Positions 17,399-25,913 of a DNA stretch of 64,000 nt are shown in pieces. Origin of the DNA: DUQW01 sp050953825 (GTDB taxonomy: Bacteria; Bacillota_I; Bacilli_A; Acholeplasmatales; Acholeplasmataceae); NCBI GenBank assembly GCA_050953825.1, contig JBMNNF010000005.1, positions 62,001 to 126,000 of the forward strand, given 5' to 3'. The notes below the pieces were generated by a model, which saw only the letters and a program-made list of their open reading frames with translations, was not told the origin of the DNA and made no database searches. Numbering within the stretch: the stretch's first letter is position 1; each line of letters begins with the position of its first letter. The position numbers and the translations under genes are program-made.

Positions 17399-19100
17399 AA
17401 TAGTTAGAAAAAACTTAATAATAACAACCGTAATTTTGATTATGTTTTTTATGATTAGTCTATTTATTTCATCTTATTTTAATAAAAAAAGTTTAGAAAA
17501 ACAGCTAATCAATATTTCTACAATCGTTAAAGAACAGCTTTATGAAACCAAAAACGAGGATGAAGTAAAAAGTGTTGTTAATTTATATGTAGATAAACAG
17601 TCATATATTGAAGTGGCGGTAATTAATTCATCGGGAGTAATTATTTATCATAGTGCTTCCGATGAAATTTATCAAACATTATCATCTGAAGAGATGAAAC
17701 ATTTAGGCGATCCTAATGATATGCGCAAGACGTATCAACAAGATGATAGTCTTTACATGATAATAAAAGTTACTGATGATTTATATTTAAAAACTAGTAT
17801 GGTTTTAACTAATGAAACGACATATATATTGAATAGTGTGTTTTTTATGTTGGCAATTTTAATCGTATTCTTTATGGTTAGTTATATAGTTAATAACAAA
17901 ATAGCTAATAATGTGATTATAACATTTAAAAATATTGAAACTCATTTGAAAAAAATAAACACTAATGAATATGAAAGTATTAAAACTGAGACGAAATTTG
18001 AAGAAGTGAAAGAGTCGTTAAAAGAAATTAATGAAATTTCATTAAATATTAATAAGTTAATTCAAACTAATCAACAAGAAAGAGATAAAATTAAATTTGT
18101 TATTGATAGAATGCAGCAAGGATTATTTGTTATAAGTAAGAATAATGATTTCTTGTTATTAAATGAGTTTGCGACAAATTTATTTAATGACAGCGACATT
18201 AATTCACCGATAGATTTACCTTCTAAAATAAAAGAGAAAATTCAAGAATCTTTTATGGATAAAAAAGTGATTACCTTCGATTATGTGGATGAAGAACACG
18301 AATTAATTTATAACTATCATCTTTATTATATGGATTCCAAATGGGATATTGAAGATAAAGATGTCGGGATTGTTATGGGGGTAATTAATGATGTTACAAG
18401 TGAAAGAAATAACCAAGAGCTGAAGACAGAATTTATTACTAATGCCACACATGAATTAAAAACACCAATAACATCAATTACCGGATTTTCCGAATTGTTA
18501 TCAAGTGGACTTGTGACATCTCAAGAACAACAACAAGAAATGATTGAAAAAATTCATCAAGTAGCAATAGGTATGAAATTAACTGTCGAAAACTTATTGT
18601 TTTTAACAACTTTGGAAGATACGAATACTATTCATTTAGGGGAAGATGTTTTATTAAAAGACGTGATTTTAAATTCAATTGATAAATATTATAACGAAGC
18701 ATTAAATCGAAGTATTAAGATAATTCCGATCTTAGAAGATAATATATTAACTGGTAATGTGGTGTTAATTTCATATTTAGTTAATAATTTGCTAGAAAAT
18801 GCAATTAGATATAATATTGATAAGGGAACAATTACCATTACTAATGCAAGCGATGATGAATATATATACTTTAAAATAAAAGATACCGGAAAAGGATTAG
18901 ATAAAAAAGAAATCAGCAAAATATTTGAAAAGTTTTATCGGGTACCTCAAGAAGGGCAAAGAACCATGGGCAGTACTGGTATTGGTTTATCAATAGTTTC
19001 AAGGATTGCTTATTTACATGGAGCAAAAATAGAAGTTGAATCCAAAATTGATCAGGGTAGTCAATTTACAGTCAAATTTAATAAAAAACAAGTACAATAG
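17388..19100 (+). CDS. Membrane sensor histidine kinase (PhoR/WalK-like)
   Basis: This 570-residue kinase has two membrane helices (about 10-30 and 145-170) enclosing an extracytoplasmic sensor domain of about 115 residues. A HAMP-like linker and a PAS-like domain (about 235-335) follow. The H-box ATHELKTPITS carries H355; the N-box NNLLENAIRYN and G-boxes DTGKGLDKKEI and GSTGIGLSIV are intact, so it should autophosphorylate and pass phosphate to D52 of the partner regulator. What it senses, perhaps polymer or envelope state, is not visible. It ends the pgs operon before a strong terminator. Confidence 0.92.
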   Translation: MRNEIVRKNLIITTVILIMFFMISLFISSYFNKKSLEKQLINISTIVKEQLYETKNEDEVKSVVNLYVDKQSYIEVAVINSSGVIIYHSASDEIYQTLSSEEMKHLGDPNDMRKTYQQDDSLYMIIKVTDDLYLKTSMVLTNETTYILNSVFFMLAILIVFFMVSYIVNNKIANNVIITFKNIETHLKKINTNEYESIKTETKFEEVKESLKEINEISLNINKLIQTNQQERDKIKFVIDRMQQGLFVISKNNDFLLLNEFATNLFNDSDINSPIDLPSKIKEKIQESFMDKKVITFDYVDEEHELIYNYHLYYMDSKWDIEDKDVGIVMGVINDVTSERNNQELKTEFITNATHELKTPITSITGFSELLSSGLVTSQEQQQEMIEKIHQVAIGMKLTVENLLFLTTLEDTNTIHLGEDVLLKDVILNSIDKYYNEALNRSIKIIPILEDNILTGNVVLISYLVNNLLENAIRYNIDKGTITITNASDDEYIYFKIKDTGKGLDKKEISKIFEKFYRVPQEGQRTMGSTGIGLSIVSRIAYLHGAKIEVESKIDQGSQFTVKFNKKQVQ

Positions 19101-19148
19101 TTGATAAAATCTTTATAAACTATGTAAAAGCTTAAGACAAGAAAAAAA

Positions 19149-19179
19149 GAATGTTAATTAGGCATTAGCATTCTTTTTT
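19149..19179 (+). terminator. Terminator of the murI-pgs-two-component operon
   Basis: GAATGTTAAT/ATTAGCATTC form a 10-bp stem with one G-T pair around TAGGC, preceded by A-rich sequence and followed by six T. Confidence 0.9.
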
Positions 19180-19271
19180 ATTATAGAAATAAATATTACG
19201 AACTGTTAACGAAAACTTACAGAAAAATTACACAATGTAAACAATAATACAGTTTGTGACATATGAACAAA

Positions 19272-19280
19272 TGATATAAT
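19272..19280 (+). promoter_or_regulatory. Extended -10 promoter of the third gamma-PGA-locus unit
   Basis: TGATATAAT gives a perfect extended -10; TTGTGA at 19254-19259 could be a -35 at a short 15-base spacing. The start would be near 19287, giving a leader of about 110 bases. Confidence 0.6.
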
Positions 19281-19290
19281 GAAGTTGGTA

Positions 19291-19304
19291 TGTAAGCGTT
19301 TTCC
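19291..19304 (+). promoter_or_regulatory. CcpA-type cre-like operator
   Basis: TGTAAGCGTTTTCC fits the cre consensus except at its last position and lies just downstream of the predicted transcription start, a position where bound CcpA blocks elongation or clearance. It resembles the cre site at 2575-2588 before ggt. Confidence 0.5.
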
Positions 19305-19356
19305 TATTTTTGATGTTAGGCGATTTTTGAATAGGGAAATTACATAAAAAAATATA

Positions 19357-19399
19357 AAAGGAGGGAATACTTAAATTATCTATATTTAAGTAGATTATG
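19357..19399 (+). promoter_or_regulatory. Hairpin-bridged ribosome binding site
   Basis: A strong SD, AAAGGAGGG (19357-19365), lies 31 bases before the ATG at 19397. Between them ACTTAAAT (19369-19376) and ATTTAAGT (19384-19391) form a perfect 8-bp hairpin. Without the hairpin, 3 plus 5 bases separate SD and ATG, an ideal spacing of 8. A TAG stop in the coding frame at 19391-19393 excludes an earlier ATG, GTG or TTG start. Confidence 0.6.
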
Positions 19400-22300
19400 A
19401 AATTGATGATAAAGAAGTTTGTTAAAATGTTGATGTTTGGCATGATGATTTTGACATCTTTTTTGCTGTTTGGTTGTACTGATGAAGAACTAACTGTAAT
19501 TGGTATTGAAATAACTTCAAATCCAACAAAAGTTGTGTATACAGAAGGGGAAGTTTTTGATCCCACTGGATTAGAAATTAAAAAAATCATGAGTAATGAT
19601 ACGAAAGTGGTCATAGATGATTATTCAATTGATAAAGTGTCAGCATTATCAACAAATGATACAAAAGTTACTATTACTTGGGGCGATTTTACAGTTTCCT
19701 TAAATATTACTGTCAAACGTAAGATCAAAACAGTTGAGGAAGTTGAACTTCGTGTTGAAGAAAACTGTGTTTATAACAGATCAACTGATGTTTATGACAA
19801 GATTGAATATAGAGAAATTTATTCAGATGATACTTATGGCACATGGAATAAAATTGCTCATGAAGATATTAAGAGTTATCGCATTGATAACAATGAACTA
19901 GTCGTAGAAGTTTCTTTATACCTCTATAACCAAGAATATATTAGAGAAGTAAGGATTCCACTCAATACTCAATTCATCACACTTGATCAATTTTTAGCTA
20001 AACCAATTGACGATCAAGTTTATATGGTGCAAGGTGTTTTAGTTTCTATTGCCACCACGATGACCAGAGTAGAATATATTATTCAAGATAAAACAAGCGG
20101 CGCATTCATTGGTGTTTCAAAACTTGCGTTAACAGGAAGTATTAATGATTACAATTTAGATGTTAGTAATTTTGATATTGGTGATGAAATAATTATTCCA
20201 CTTAAAAAGATGAAATCAACTGCGGGTTCGCAAAATTCTGATAAAGATAAAGTTTATGCTGAATATTGTGGGGGTAGCCTATATCAAACTGCAGTAGTTT
20301 CTAAAAACAATAAAACCAAAATTGATAAATCTCAAATAGTTACTATTTCCAATCAAGAAGAATTAGTTTCATTTTTGACTGAAGCAAACCGTGCCAACAA
20401 TTTTTATAAAATAGTAAAATTACGTGGTGAATTAAACTATATCTATTATGCAAATGCTAAGTATTATCGATTTTTCTTCGATAAGACGATCACTACATTA
20501 AAGGATCAACTCATAGATAACTGTTCGCCTGTTTTTGCTAACGGTAACCATCATTATACAGTAGGAAAAACAGTTGGTGAACTAATTTTTGATAATGAAA
20601 ATTTTGCACCGACTTCATGGTCTAGTCCAGCCAAAGCTACAAAAGAAATAACAGCTTTATTCATTGGTGGCAATACTTATTATCATCATTTTGTAGTTTT
20701 AAATCAATCAGATGTTGCTGAAGTAGTTCCTGAGTTATTAGAAGTAAGATTTTCTAAACCAACAAATTTAGTGTATATGAAAGGTGACATTTTAAACTTA
20801 ACAGGTGCCAAATTAATTTATGTTTATGATTATTCAGAAAATGTTGAAGTAGCCATAACTACTGAGATGTTAAACGCCACGACCCTTCCAAACATGAACG
20901 TAGCCAGCGATTATACCATTACTGGTCAACATGACGGGCATGATTTTAGTTTTAAAATATCGGTTATCGATAAAAATGTGGAAACTATTGAACTTGTTGG
21001 CGATTTAGCAAAAACAAAATATCATTTAAGAGATAACCTTGAAACGGTTAAAGATGAATTAGTAAAATTAAAAATTAAGGCGACTTATAATGATGCAAGT
21101 ATTGAAACTATTGATATTACCGAAAATATGGTAGTTAGTAGTGATGAATGGGGATTAGGCTTAAAAACATTGCAAATAACTTATATGAATAAAACCATTA
21201 ATATTCCAATAACAGTTGAAAACCAAGGTCTATCAGTTTCGGAATTTAAGACTTTACCAGCTTCTGAAACAGCAGTAGATTTATATGGAGTAATTATATC
21301 TTCTGTATATATTTCCGGAACAGCAGCCTCTCCAGCCAATCCTGAAATTTTAATTAAAGATAAAAATACGAATGATGTAGTAGGAATTAAAGGTATTTAT
21401 ATTGACAGCACTAATAAGTTAGCTGGATTTTCCGTTGGAGATGAAATTTTAATTAAAGTTGTGCCAACGGTAACGAGTGTAGCAACTAATGTATCTGAAA
21501 CCGGAAAGATTGCTGCATATAAATCAGGAAGCGAAGAAATAATTTTATTAAGTAAAAACAATAACCATTTAATTGAATTATCATCCGCAACTGTTATTTA
21601 TAATCAAGAACAATTAGTCGATTTCTTAAAGAATGCAGAAACTAGACAAAACAACTTTTATAAGCTAATTAAATTGAGCGCAGGTGCTAAGATTGTTAAC
21701 TACAGTATGGATACGAGCTCATCATATATCACATATGATGGAATGAGTACAGCTACGACTAAAATTGATGGTATTGCCCCATTCTTGCATCAGATGAATG
21801 AAACAATGACCTTGGATAATAAGACATATTTAGAATTACTATTTTCAGTTGATACACCAAGAAATACTAATTATGAAACACCTAACGCTTTAGAAAAAGA
21901 CGTTTATTTAATGTATGTTGGTGGACAAGGAATATATTATCATCAATTTGTTTTATTAGGTGAAGAATATTTAACTACAACAGCAACTAAAAATTTAAAA
22001 GAAATAAAATTTACGGCTCCAACTAAAATTTCATACAATGTTGGTGAGACTTTAGATTTAAGTGGTGGTAAGATTGAGTATGAATATTATTATGCTCCAC
22101 ATAACCAAACCATTGTCTTAGATGCAACATTAATAACTAGTGAACCAGTTGATACAAACATTAAAGGAATTTACACAATCAAATTTACTCATAACGGTCA
22201 AATATATTCTTATGACATTATTGTTACCGAAGAAGAATTAGTTTCAATTGAAGTTCAAACAATGCCAACTAAAACAGTATATTCACATAGAGAGGGAGTT

Positions 22301-23230
22301 GCTGATTTAGATTTATTAGGTGGAGAATTGAAATTAAATTATTCAGGTGGTGGACATATCGTGATTGATATGACTAATGATATGTTGCCAGCAACTGAAT
22401 CTCCTGATTGGAAACTAGGAGAAGTTTCATATGTTTTAACATATAAAGGCAAAACAACACAACTGAAAGTAACTTATGAAAATCAAGCACTTTCTATCGG
22501 GGAGTTTAAACAAGCAACCGGAACACATGATGTTACTGGAATCGTTGTCGGTCCTAATAGTGTCTTTGGAACTTCAGAATTATTAATTAAAGATAAGAGT
22601 TCGAATGAAATTATTGGAATTTGGAATAGTGGTATTACAGGTTCTTATAACGATGTTAGTTTAGATACTACTGTTTTAAACGTTGGTGATGAAATTATTA
22701 TTACATTAAAAAAAGTAATAGTAAGTGGAACGAGTGACGTTAATGTAGGGAAACATTACGGAAATGCAATTAACGCAGCAACCTTTAAAGAAAACTTAAT
22801 AATTGTTTCTCATAATAATCCAGTTCAATATACATTTGTTGAAGCAGATATAGTAACGATTAGTACACAGGCTCAACTAACTGAATTTTTGAATAGTTCT
22901 GATAGATTTTACAAGTATGTAAAATTAGTGGGAGTTAAAGCGGTCAATTCAAAAGGCAGTTTGAGAATATTCTTTGATGGTGTCACAAGTTTGGCCGAAC
23001 AAAAAGTTGTGTCATCTGGAGTTTCATCAAGTCCATTTATCTATGTCCAAAACTCTAATTGGCATTTAGAGGCAGGACATAATCCTTATTTCCAAAATAA
23101 TACATCAACTGATTATGCTGATCCGGCGTCGACAACATATGAAATTATAGCACTTTATGTTGGAGGAAATAAATATCAATTAGTGTTTACAATTCTTGAT
23201 GATTCTTGGCTTATCACTCCTGAATCATAA
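19397..23230 (+). CDS. Giant repeat lipoprotein with Big_3 Ig-like and OB-fold-like modules
   Basis: This 1277-residue lipoprotein (lipobox LLFGC) is built from three repeats of about 418 residues. Each contains one or two Big_3-type Ig-like domains, recognisable by openings such as PTKVVYTEGEVFDPTGLEI, PTNLVYMKGDILNLTGAKL and PTKISYNVGETLDLSGGKI. An OB-fold-like unit follows (about 196, 611, 1032) with an IQDKTS, IKDKNT or IKDKSS strand and a VGDEII-type strand. Then comes a module starting TISNQEEL, VIYNQEQL or TISTQAQL (about 315, 732, 1153) with FYKIVKL-type strands. It shares this architecture with the lipoprotein at 8564. No enzyme motif is seen. A surface-adhesion or polymer-binding role is inferred. 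Confidence 0.75.
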   Translation: MKLMIKKFVKMLMFGMMILTSFLLFGCTDEELTVIGIEITSNPTKVVYTEGEVFDPTGLEIKKIMSNDTKVVIDDYSIDKVSALSTNDTKVTITWGDFTVSLNITVKRKIKTVEEVELRVEENCVYNRSTDVYDKIEYREIYSDDTYGTWNKIAHEDIKSYRIDNNELVVEVSLYLYNQEYIREVRIPLNTQFITLDQFLAKPIDDQVYMVQGVLVSIATTMTRVEYIIQDKTSGAFIGVSKLALTGSINDYNLDVSNFDIGDEIIIPLKKMKSTAGSQNSDKDKVYAEYCGGSLYQTAVVSKNNKTKIDKSQIVTISNQEELVSFLTEANRANNFYKIVKLRGELNYIYYANAKYYRFFFDKTITTLKDQLIDNCSPVFANGNHHYTVGKTVGELIFDNENFAPTSWSSPAKATKEITALFIGGNTYYHHFVVLNQSDVAEVVPELLEVRFSKPTNLVYMKGDILNLTGAKLIYVYDYSENVEVAITTEMLNATTLPNMNVASDYTITGQHDGHDFSFKISVIDKNVETIELVGDLAKTKYHLRDNLETVKDELVKLKIKATYNDASIETIDITENMVVSSDEWGLGLKTLQITYMNKTINIPITVENQGLSVSEFKTLPASETAVDLYGVIISSVYISGTAASPANPEILIKDKNTNDVVGIKGIYIDSTNKLAGFSVGDEILIKVVPTVTSVATNVSETGKIAAYKSGSEEIILLSKNNNHLIELSSATVIYNQEQLVDFLKNAETRQNNFYKLIKLSAGAKIVNYSMDTSSSYITYDGMSTATTKIDGIAPFLHQMNETMTLDNKTYLELLFSVDTPRNTNYETPNALEKDVYLMYVGGQGIYYHQFVLLGEEYLTTTATKNLKEIKFTAPTKISYNVGETLDLSGGKIEYEYYYAPHNQTIVLDATLITSEPVDTNIKGIYTIKFTHNGQIYSYDIIVTEEELVSIEVQTMPTKTVYSHREGVADLDLLGGELKLNYSGGGHIVIDMTNDMLPATESPDWKLGEVSYVLTYKGKTTQLKVTYENQALSIGEFKQATGTHDVTGIVVGPNSVFGTSELLIKDKSSNEIIGIWNSGITGSYNDVSLDTTVLNVGDEIIITLKKVIVSGTSDVNVGKHYGNAINAATFKENLIIVSHNNPVQYTFVEADIVTISTQAQLTEFLNSSDRFYKYVKLVGVKAVNSKGSLRIFFDGVTSLAEQKVVSSGVSSSPFIYVQNSNWHLEAGHNPYFQNNTSTDYADPASTTYEIIALYVGGNKYQLVFTILDDSWLITPES

Positions 23231-23247
23231 TTACGGAGGTCAAAATA

Positions 23248-24897
23248 ATGAAAAAGTTAGTTAATTTATTGCTGATATTACTTGTTTTATTAACGTTAGT
23301 AGGCTGTACTAAAGAACCTAATAACAATAATAATGATCCTACTCCTCCAGATGAGAATGATGAACCAATAGTTGAGGTTGAAGAGGTCAAGCGAATATTA
23401 GATGCACAAGGCAATTTTGGAGGAACCATTAACCGAACTAAGTATGGTTATGGGGCTCCGCTTAATGGAGAATCTGATATTTCAGACTCAATATATTATC
23501 CTGATAACGATTTTTATAACATGAAGTCTAGTGATCGGAGAATTATTTTTAATAAATTTCAGACATATCAACAAACTATGAAAGACAGTGGTGGCATTGC
23601 GACAGCCTTAATGATTTTAAATCATCAAGAAGAAGATGTTTACAACCAGTATACTGAGGTAAATCTAGTTGAATTATATGAACAAATTAATGAAACTGAA
23701 ATATATGGTAATGGCACGACAGCTTTAGGTATCGAAAAACTGTTTAAAGAGTTGGGATATCATGCTACGAGTGGTATTTATCAAGATATAGCTGGTACGG
23801 TTACTGAAAAAATAGCAAACTTTATAAGATGGATATCAATTCAATTAAATGCTGGGCGATATGTCATGGTTAGATTTCAAGATGCACATGAATTTGGTTG
23901 GCATGTAATAATTGGAATTGACAGTATGGGAAGTGATGAATCTACTATTTATGATAAAACACTTATCATGGCCGATCCATATGATGTTATTGATCACAGG
24001 CAAGATGGCTACTTTATCCAACCTGCACAAAGATTTTTTAGATGGTGGCTAAATGTTTCTAAATCTGGAGCAACAACTGATGAATTTGATTGTGTTGTTG
24101 TTTATCCTAAATTTCCACCAACATTTGTTAAAGAAGAAGATGATCAAACAGTAACCAGAGAAATTCCAGAAAGACATCTAATTTTAAATGCTGATGGAAG
24201 TTTTGGGGGAACTAGAGATGCTGCTAAATGGGGAGCTATTAGTTTGGGCAATGGCGAAAGCGATCGCTTATTTACTACTTATCATAATTTTTTAGATTAC
24301 TATAATTTTACTAACACCGAATCGCGAATAATACTACCAAACTATCAAGCATTTCAACAAACAATGGCTTCTTCATGCGGTATATGTTCGGTATTATCGG
24401 TTTTAAATTATTACAAAGAAGATGTATATAATACATATGATGAAGTATATCTGGTCCAAAAATATGAAGAAATTAACAATACAACTATCTATAATCGTGG
24501 TGTTGGTTCCGCTGGTCTAAAAAAATTAGTAGAATCTTTTGGGTATACCGCTACAGCACGATCATACAGTCAAGCTAATTATGTTGATGAAAACTCAATG
24601 ATTTTCTCAACTTATGATTCATTCTTAAGTTTTGTCATTGAAAATTTATCGAAAGGAACCCCAATTCCAATTTCTTGGAGACCAAGAGGTGGTCACTGGG
24701 TTACAATAATTGGTATTGATACAATGGGAACTGATAATATTTATGATGATGTAATTATATTAGCCGATTCCAATGATATTTGGGATCATTATCAAGACGG
24801 ATATAATACTTTGCCAGCTACTTTGTTTTATAGGCAATGGTATAATGGCTCGTTTACCTATAATCAACAACATGTAGTATTTGATAAAAAGCAATAA
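23248..24897 (+). CDS. Lipoprotein with two C39-like cysteine-protease domains, first copy inactive
   Basis: This 549-residue lipoprotein (lipobox TLVGC, then an asparagine/proline linker) contains two copies of a domain, at about 50-285 and 315-545. Both copies share LDAQGNFGGT/LNADGSFGGT starts and EDVYNQYTEV/EDVYNTYDEV segments. The second copy has a papain-like C39 catalytic set: C377 in ASSCGICSV, H483 in GGHWVTIIGID and D507 in the ADSND segment. In the first copy the cysteine is replaced by G115 (KDSGGIA) although H219 and D243 remain, so it should be catalytically dead and may bind substrate. Surface proteolysis or amide hydrolysis is expected. It is co-transcribed with the repeat lipoprotein. 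Confidence 0.75.
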   Translation: MKKLVNLLLILLVLLTLVGCTKEPNNNNNDPTPPDENDEPIVEVEEVKRILDAQGNFGGTINRTKYGYGAPLNGESDISDSIYYPDNDFYNMKSSDRRIIFNKFQTYQQTMKDSGGIATALMILNHQEEDVYNQYTEVNLVELYEQINETEIYGNGTTALGIEKLFKELGYHATSGIYQDIAGTVTEKIANFIRWISIQLNAGRYVMVRFQDAHEFGWHVIIGIDSMGSDESTIYDKTLIMADPYDVIDHRQDGYFIQPAQRFFRWWLNVSKSGATTDEFDCVVVYPKFPPTFVKEEDDQTVTREIPERHLILNADGSFGGTRDAAKWGAISLGNGESDRLFTTYHNFLDYYNFTNTESRIILPNYQAFQQTMASSCGICSVLSVLNYYKEDVYNTYDEVYLVQKYEEINNTTIYNRGVGSAGLKKLVESFGYTATARSYSQANYVDENSMIFSTYDSFLSFVIENLSKGTPIPISWRPRGGHWVTIIGIDTMGTDNIYDDVIILADSNDIWDHYQDGYNTLPATLFYRQWYNGSFTYNQQHVVFDKKQ

Positions 24898-24931
24898 TCA
24901 TACCCCAAAAGATTAAAAAAAAGATGAAGAC

Positions 24932-24974
24932 AATAGCGCTTTTAAGCCGTGAAAGCGCTATTTTATCTTTTTTT
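24932..24974 (+). terminator. Terminator of the third gamma-PGA-locus unit
   Basis: AATAGCGCTTT/AAAGCGCTATT form an 11-bp perfect stem with a 9-base loop followed by T-rich sequence. Confidence 0.9.
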
Positions 24975-24975
24975 C

Positions 24976-25004
24976 TTGTTAGTTTAGAAATAATATATTA
25001 TAAT
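24976..25004 (+). promoter_or_regulatory. Promoter of gmk-rpoZ
   Basis: TTGTTA (24976-24981) and TATAAT (24999-25004) are spaced by 17 bases. A second overlapping TATAAT is at 25004-25009. The start would be about 20 bases before the gmk ATG. Confidence 0.7.
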
Positions 25005-25032
25005 ATAATAAATATGATTGTGGGGGTATTTA

Positions 25033-25653
25033 ATGAAGCTAAATGAACGTGGGTTATTAATTGTAATATCTGGTCCATCAGGAGTTGGGAAAAGCTCAGT
25101 TAGAAAAGCTTTGTTTGACATGCCAGGACAAGATTTAGTTTATTCAGTTTCGATGACAACTAGAAAACCACGTAATAATGAAAAAGATGGTATTGATTAT
25201 TATTTTGTTTCAAAAGAAACTTTTGAAAATAAAATTAAAAATGGTGAGTTTTTGGAATGGGCTAACTTTGTTGGCCATTACTACGGAACACCAAGAGATA
25301 AAGTTGAAGAATTATTAGATGAAGGAATGCAAGTAGTATTAGAAATTGAAGTTGATGGAGCGTTACAAGTAAGGCGCCAAATGAAAGATGGGGTTTTTAT
25401 TTTCTTAGTTCCACCTTCAAAAGAAGCTTTAATTAATCGTTTAAAAACGAGAGGTACTGAATCACAAGCTGAATTAGATGAAAGAATTGCTAAAGCGGAA
25501 AGTGAATATTTACTAGCATATAAATATGACTACATTGTCGTAAATGATGAAGTAAATAATGCTGCCGATCGGATTATGGCAATTATTAGAGCGGAACATG
25601 CTAGAACTGAAAGAACAATTCATAAATATGTAGAATTAATGGAGGGTAAATAA
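25033..25653 (+). CDS. gmk: Guanylate kinase
   Basis: This 206-residue enzyme phosphorylates GMP to GDP with ATP. The P-loop SGPSGVGKSSVRKAL is at about 11-25, and the GMP-binding motifs SMTTRKPRNNEKDGIDYYFV and EFLEWANFVGHYYGTPRD follow. I take the ATG at 25033, preceded by GTGGGGG, rather than an upstream in-frame TTG. It is followed 1 base later by rpoZ, an arrangement common in Bacillota. Confidence 0.96.
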   Translation: MKLNERGLLIVISGPSGVGKSSVRKALFDMPGQDLVYSVSMTTRKPRNNEKDGIDYYFVSKETFENKIKNGEFLEWANFVGHYYGTPRDKVEELLDEGMQVVLEIEVDGALQVRRQMKDGVFIFLVPPSKEALINRLKTRGTESQAELDERIAKAESEYLLAYKYDYIVVNDEVNNAADRIMAIIRAEHARTERTIHKYVELMEGK

Positions 25654-25654
25654 A

Positions 25655-25864
25655 ATGAGAAATGAAGATGGAATGAGATATCCTTCAATCGATGACTTGT
25701 TAAAGAAAATCGATTCGAAATATAAATTAGCTTATACCGCAGCTAAGACGGCTAAGTTAATTGAAAAACATAACATTAAAGTTGACAACGCTAAATGTGT
25801 TAAAAGTGTCGGCCAGGCATTAGAAGAAATTCTTGCTGGTAACGTAGAAATTGAATTTGAGTAA
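25655..25864 (+). CDS. rpoZ: RNA polymerase omega subunit
   Basis: This 69-residue protein promotes assembly and stability of RNA polymerase. It begins with MRYPSIDDLLKKI, followed by the helix SKYKLAYTAAKTAK, which matches the omega family pattern of a start motif then YxLVxxAAKRAR. The later segment KSVGQALEEILAGNVEIEF matches the conserved KAVxxALEEIxxGKI block. Length and the position after gmk are typical. A terminator overlaps its stop codon. Confidence 0.93.
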   Translation: MRNEDGMRYPSIDDLLKKIDSKYKLAYTAAKTAKLIEKHNIKVDNAKCVKSVGQALEEILAGNVEIEFE

Positions 25865-25884
25865 AAAGGAGTCTCTCCTTTTTT
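25864..25884 (+). terminator. Terminator after rpoZ
   Basis: AAAAGGAG/CTCCTTTT form an 8-bp stem around TCT with T-run following. The first base overlaps the rpoZ stop codon. Confidence 0.85.
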
Positions 25885-25913
25885 ATTCGCAACCAACAAA
25901 GGAAGGTAGAAAA

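Noticed and set aside
19291..19340. Leader hairpin TTTCCTATT/AATAGGGAAA before the 19397 gene as a riboswitch
   Set aside because: The pairing has a bulge and a large loop, no terminator follows, and no known riboswitch core is visible.
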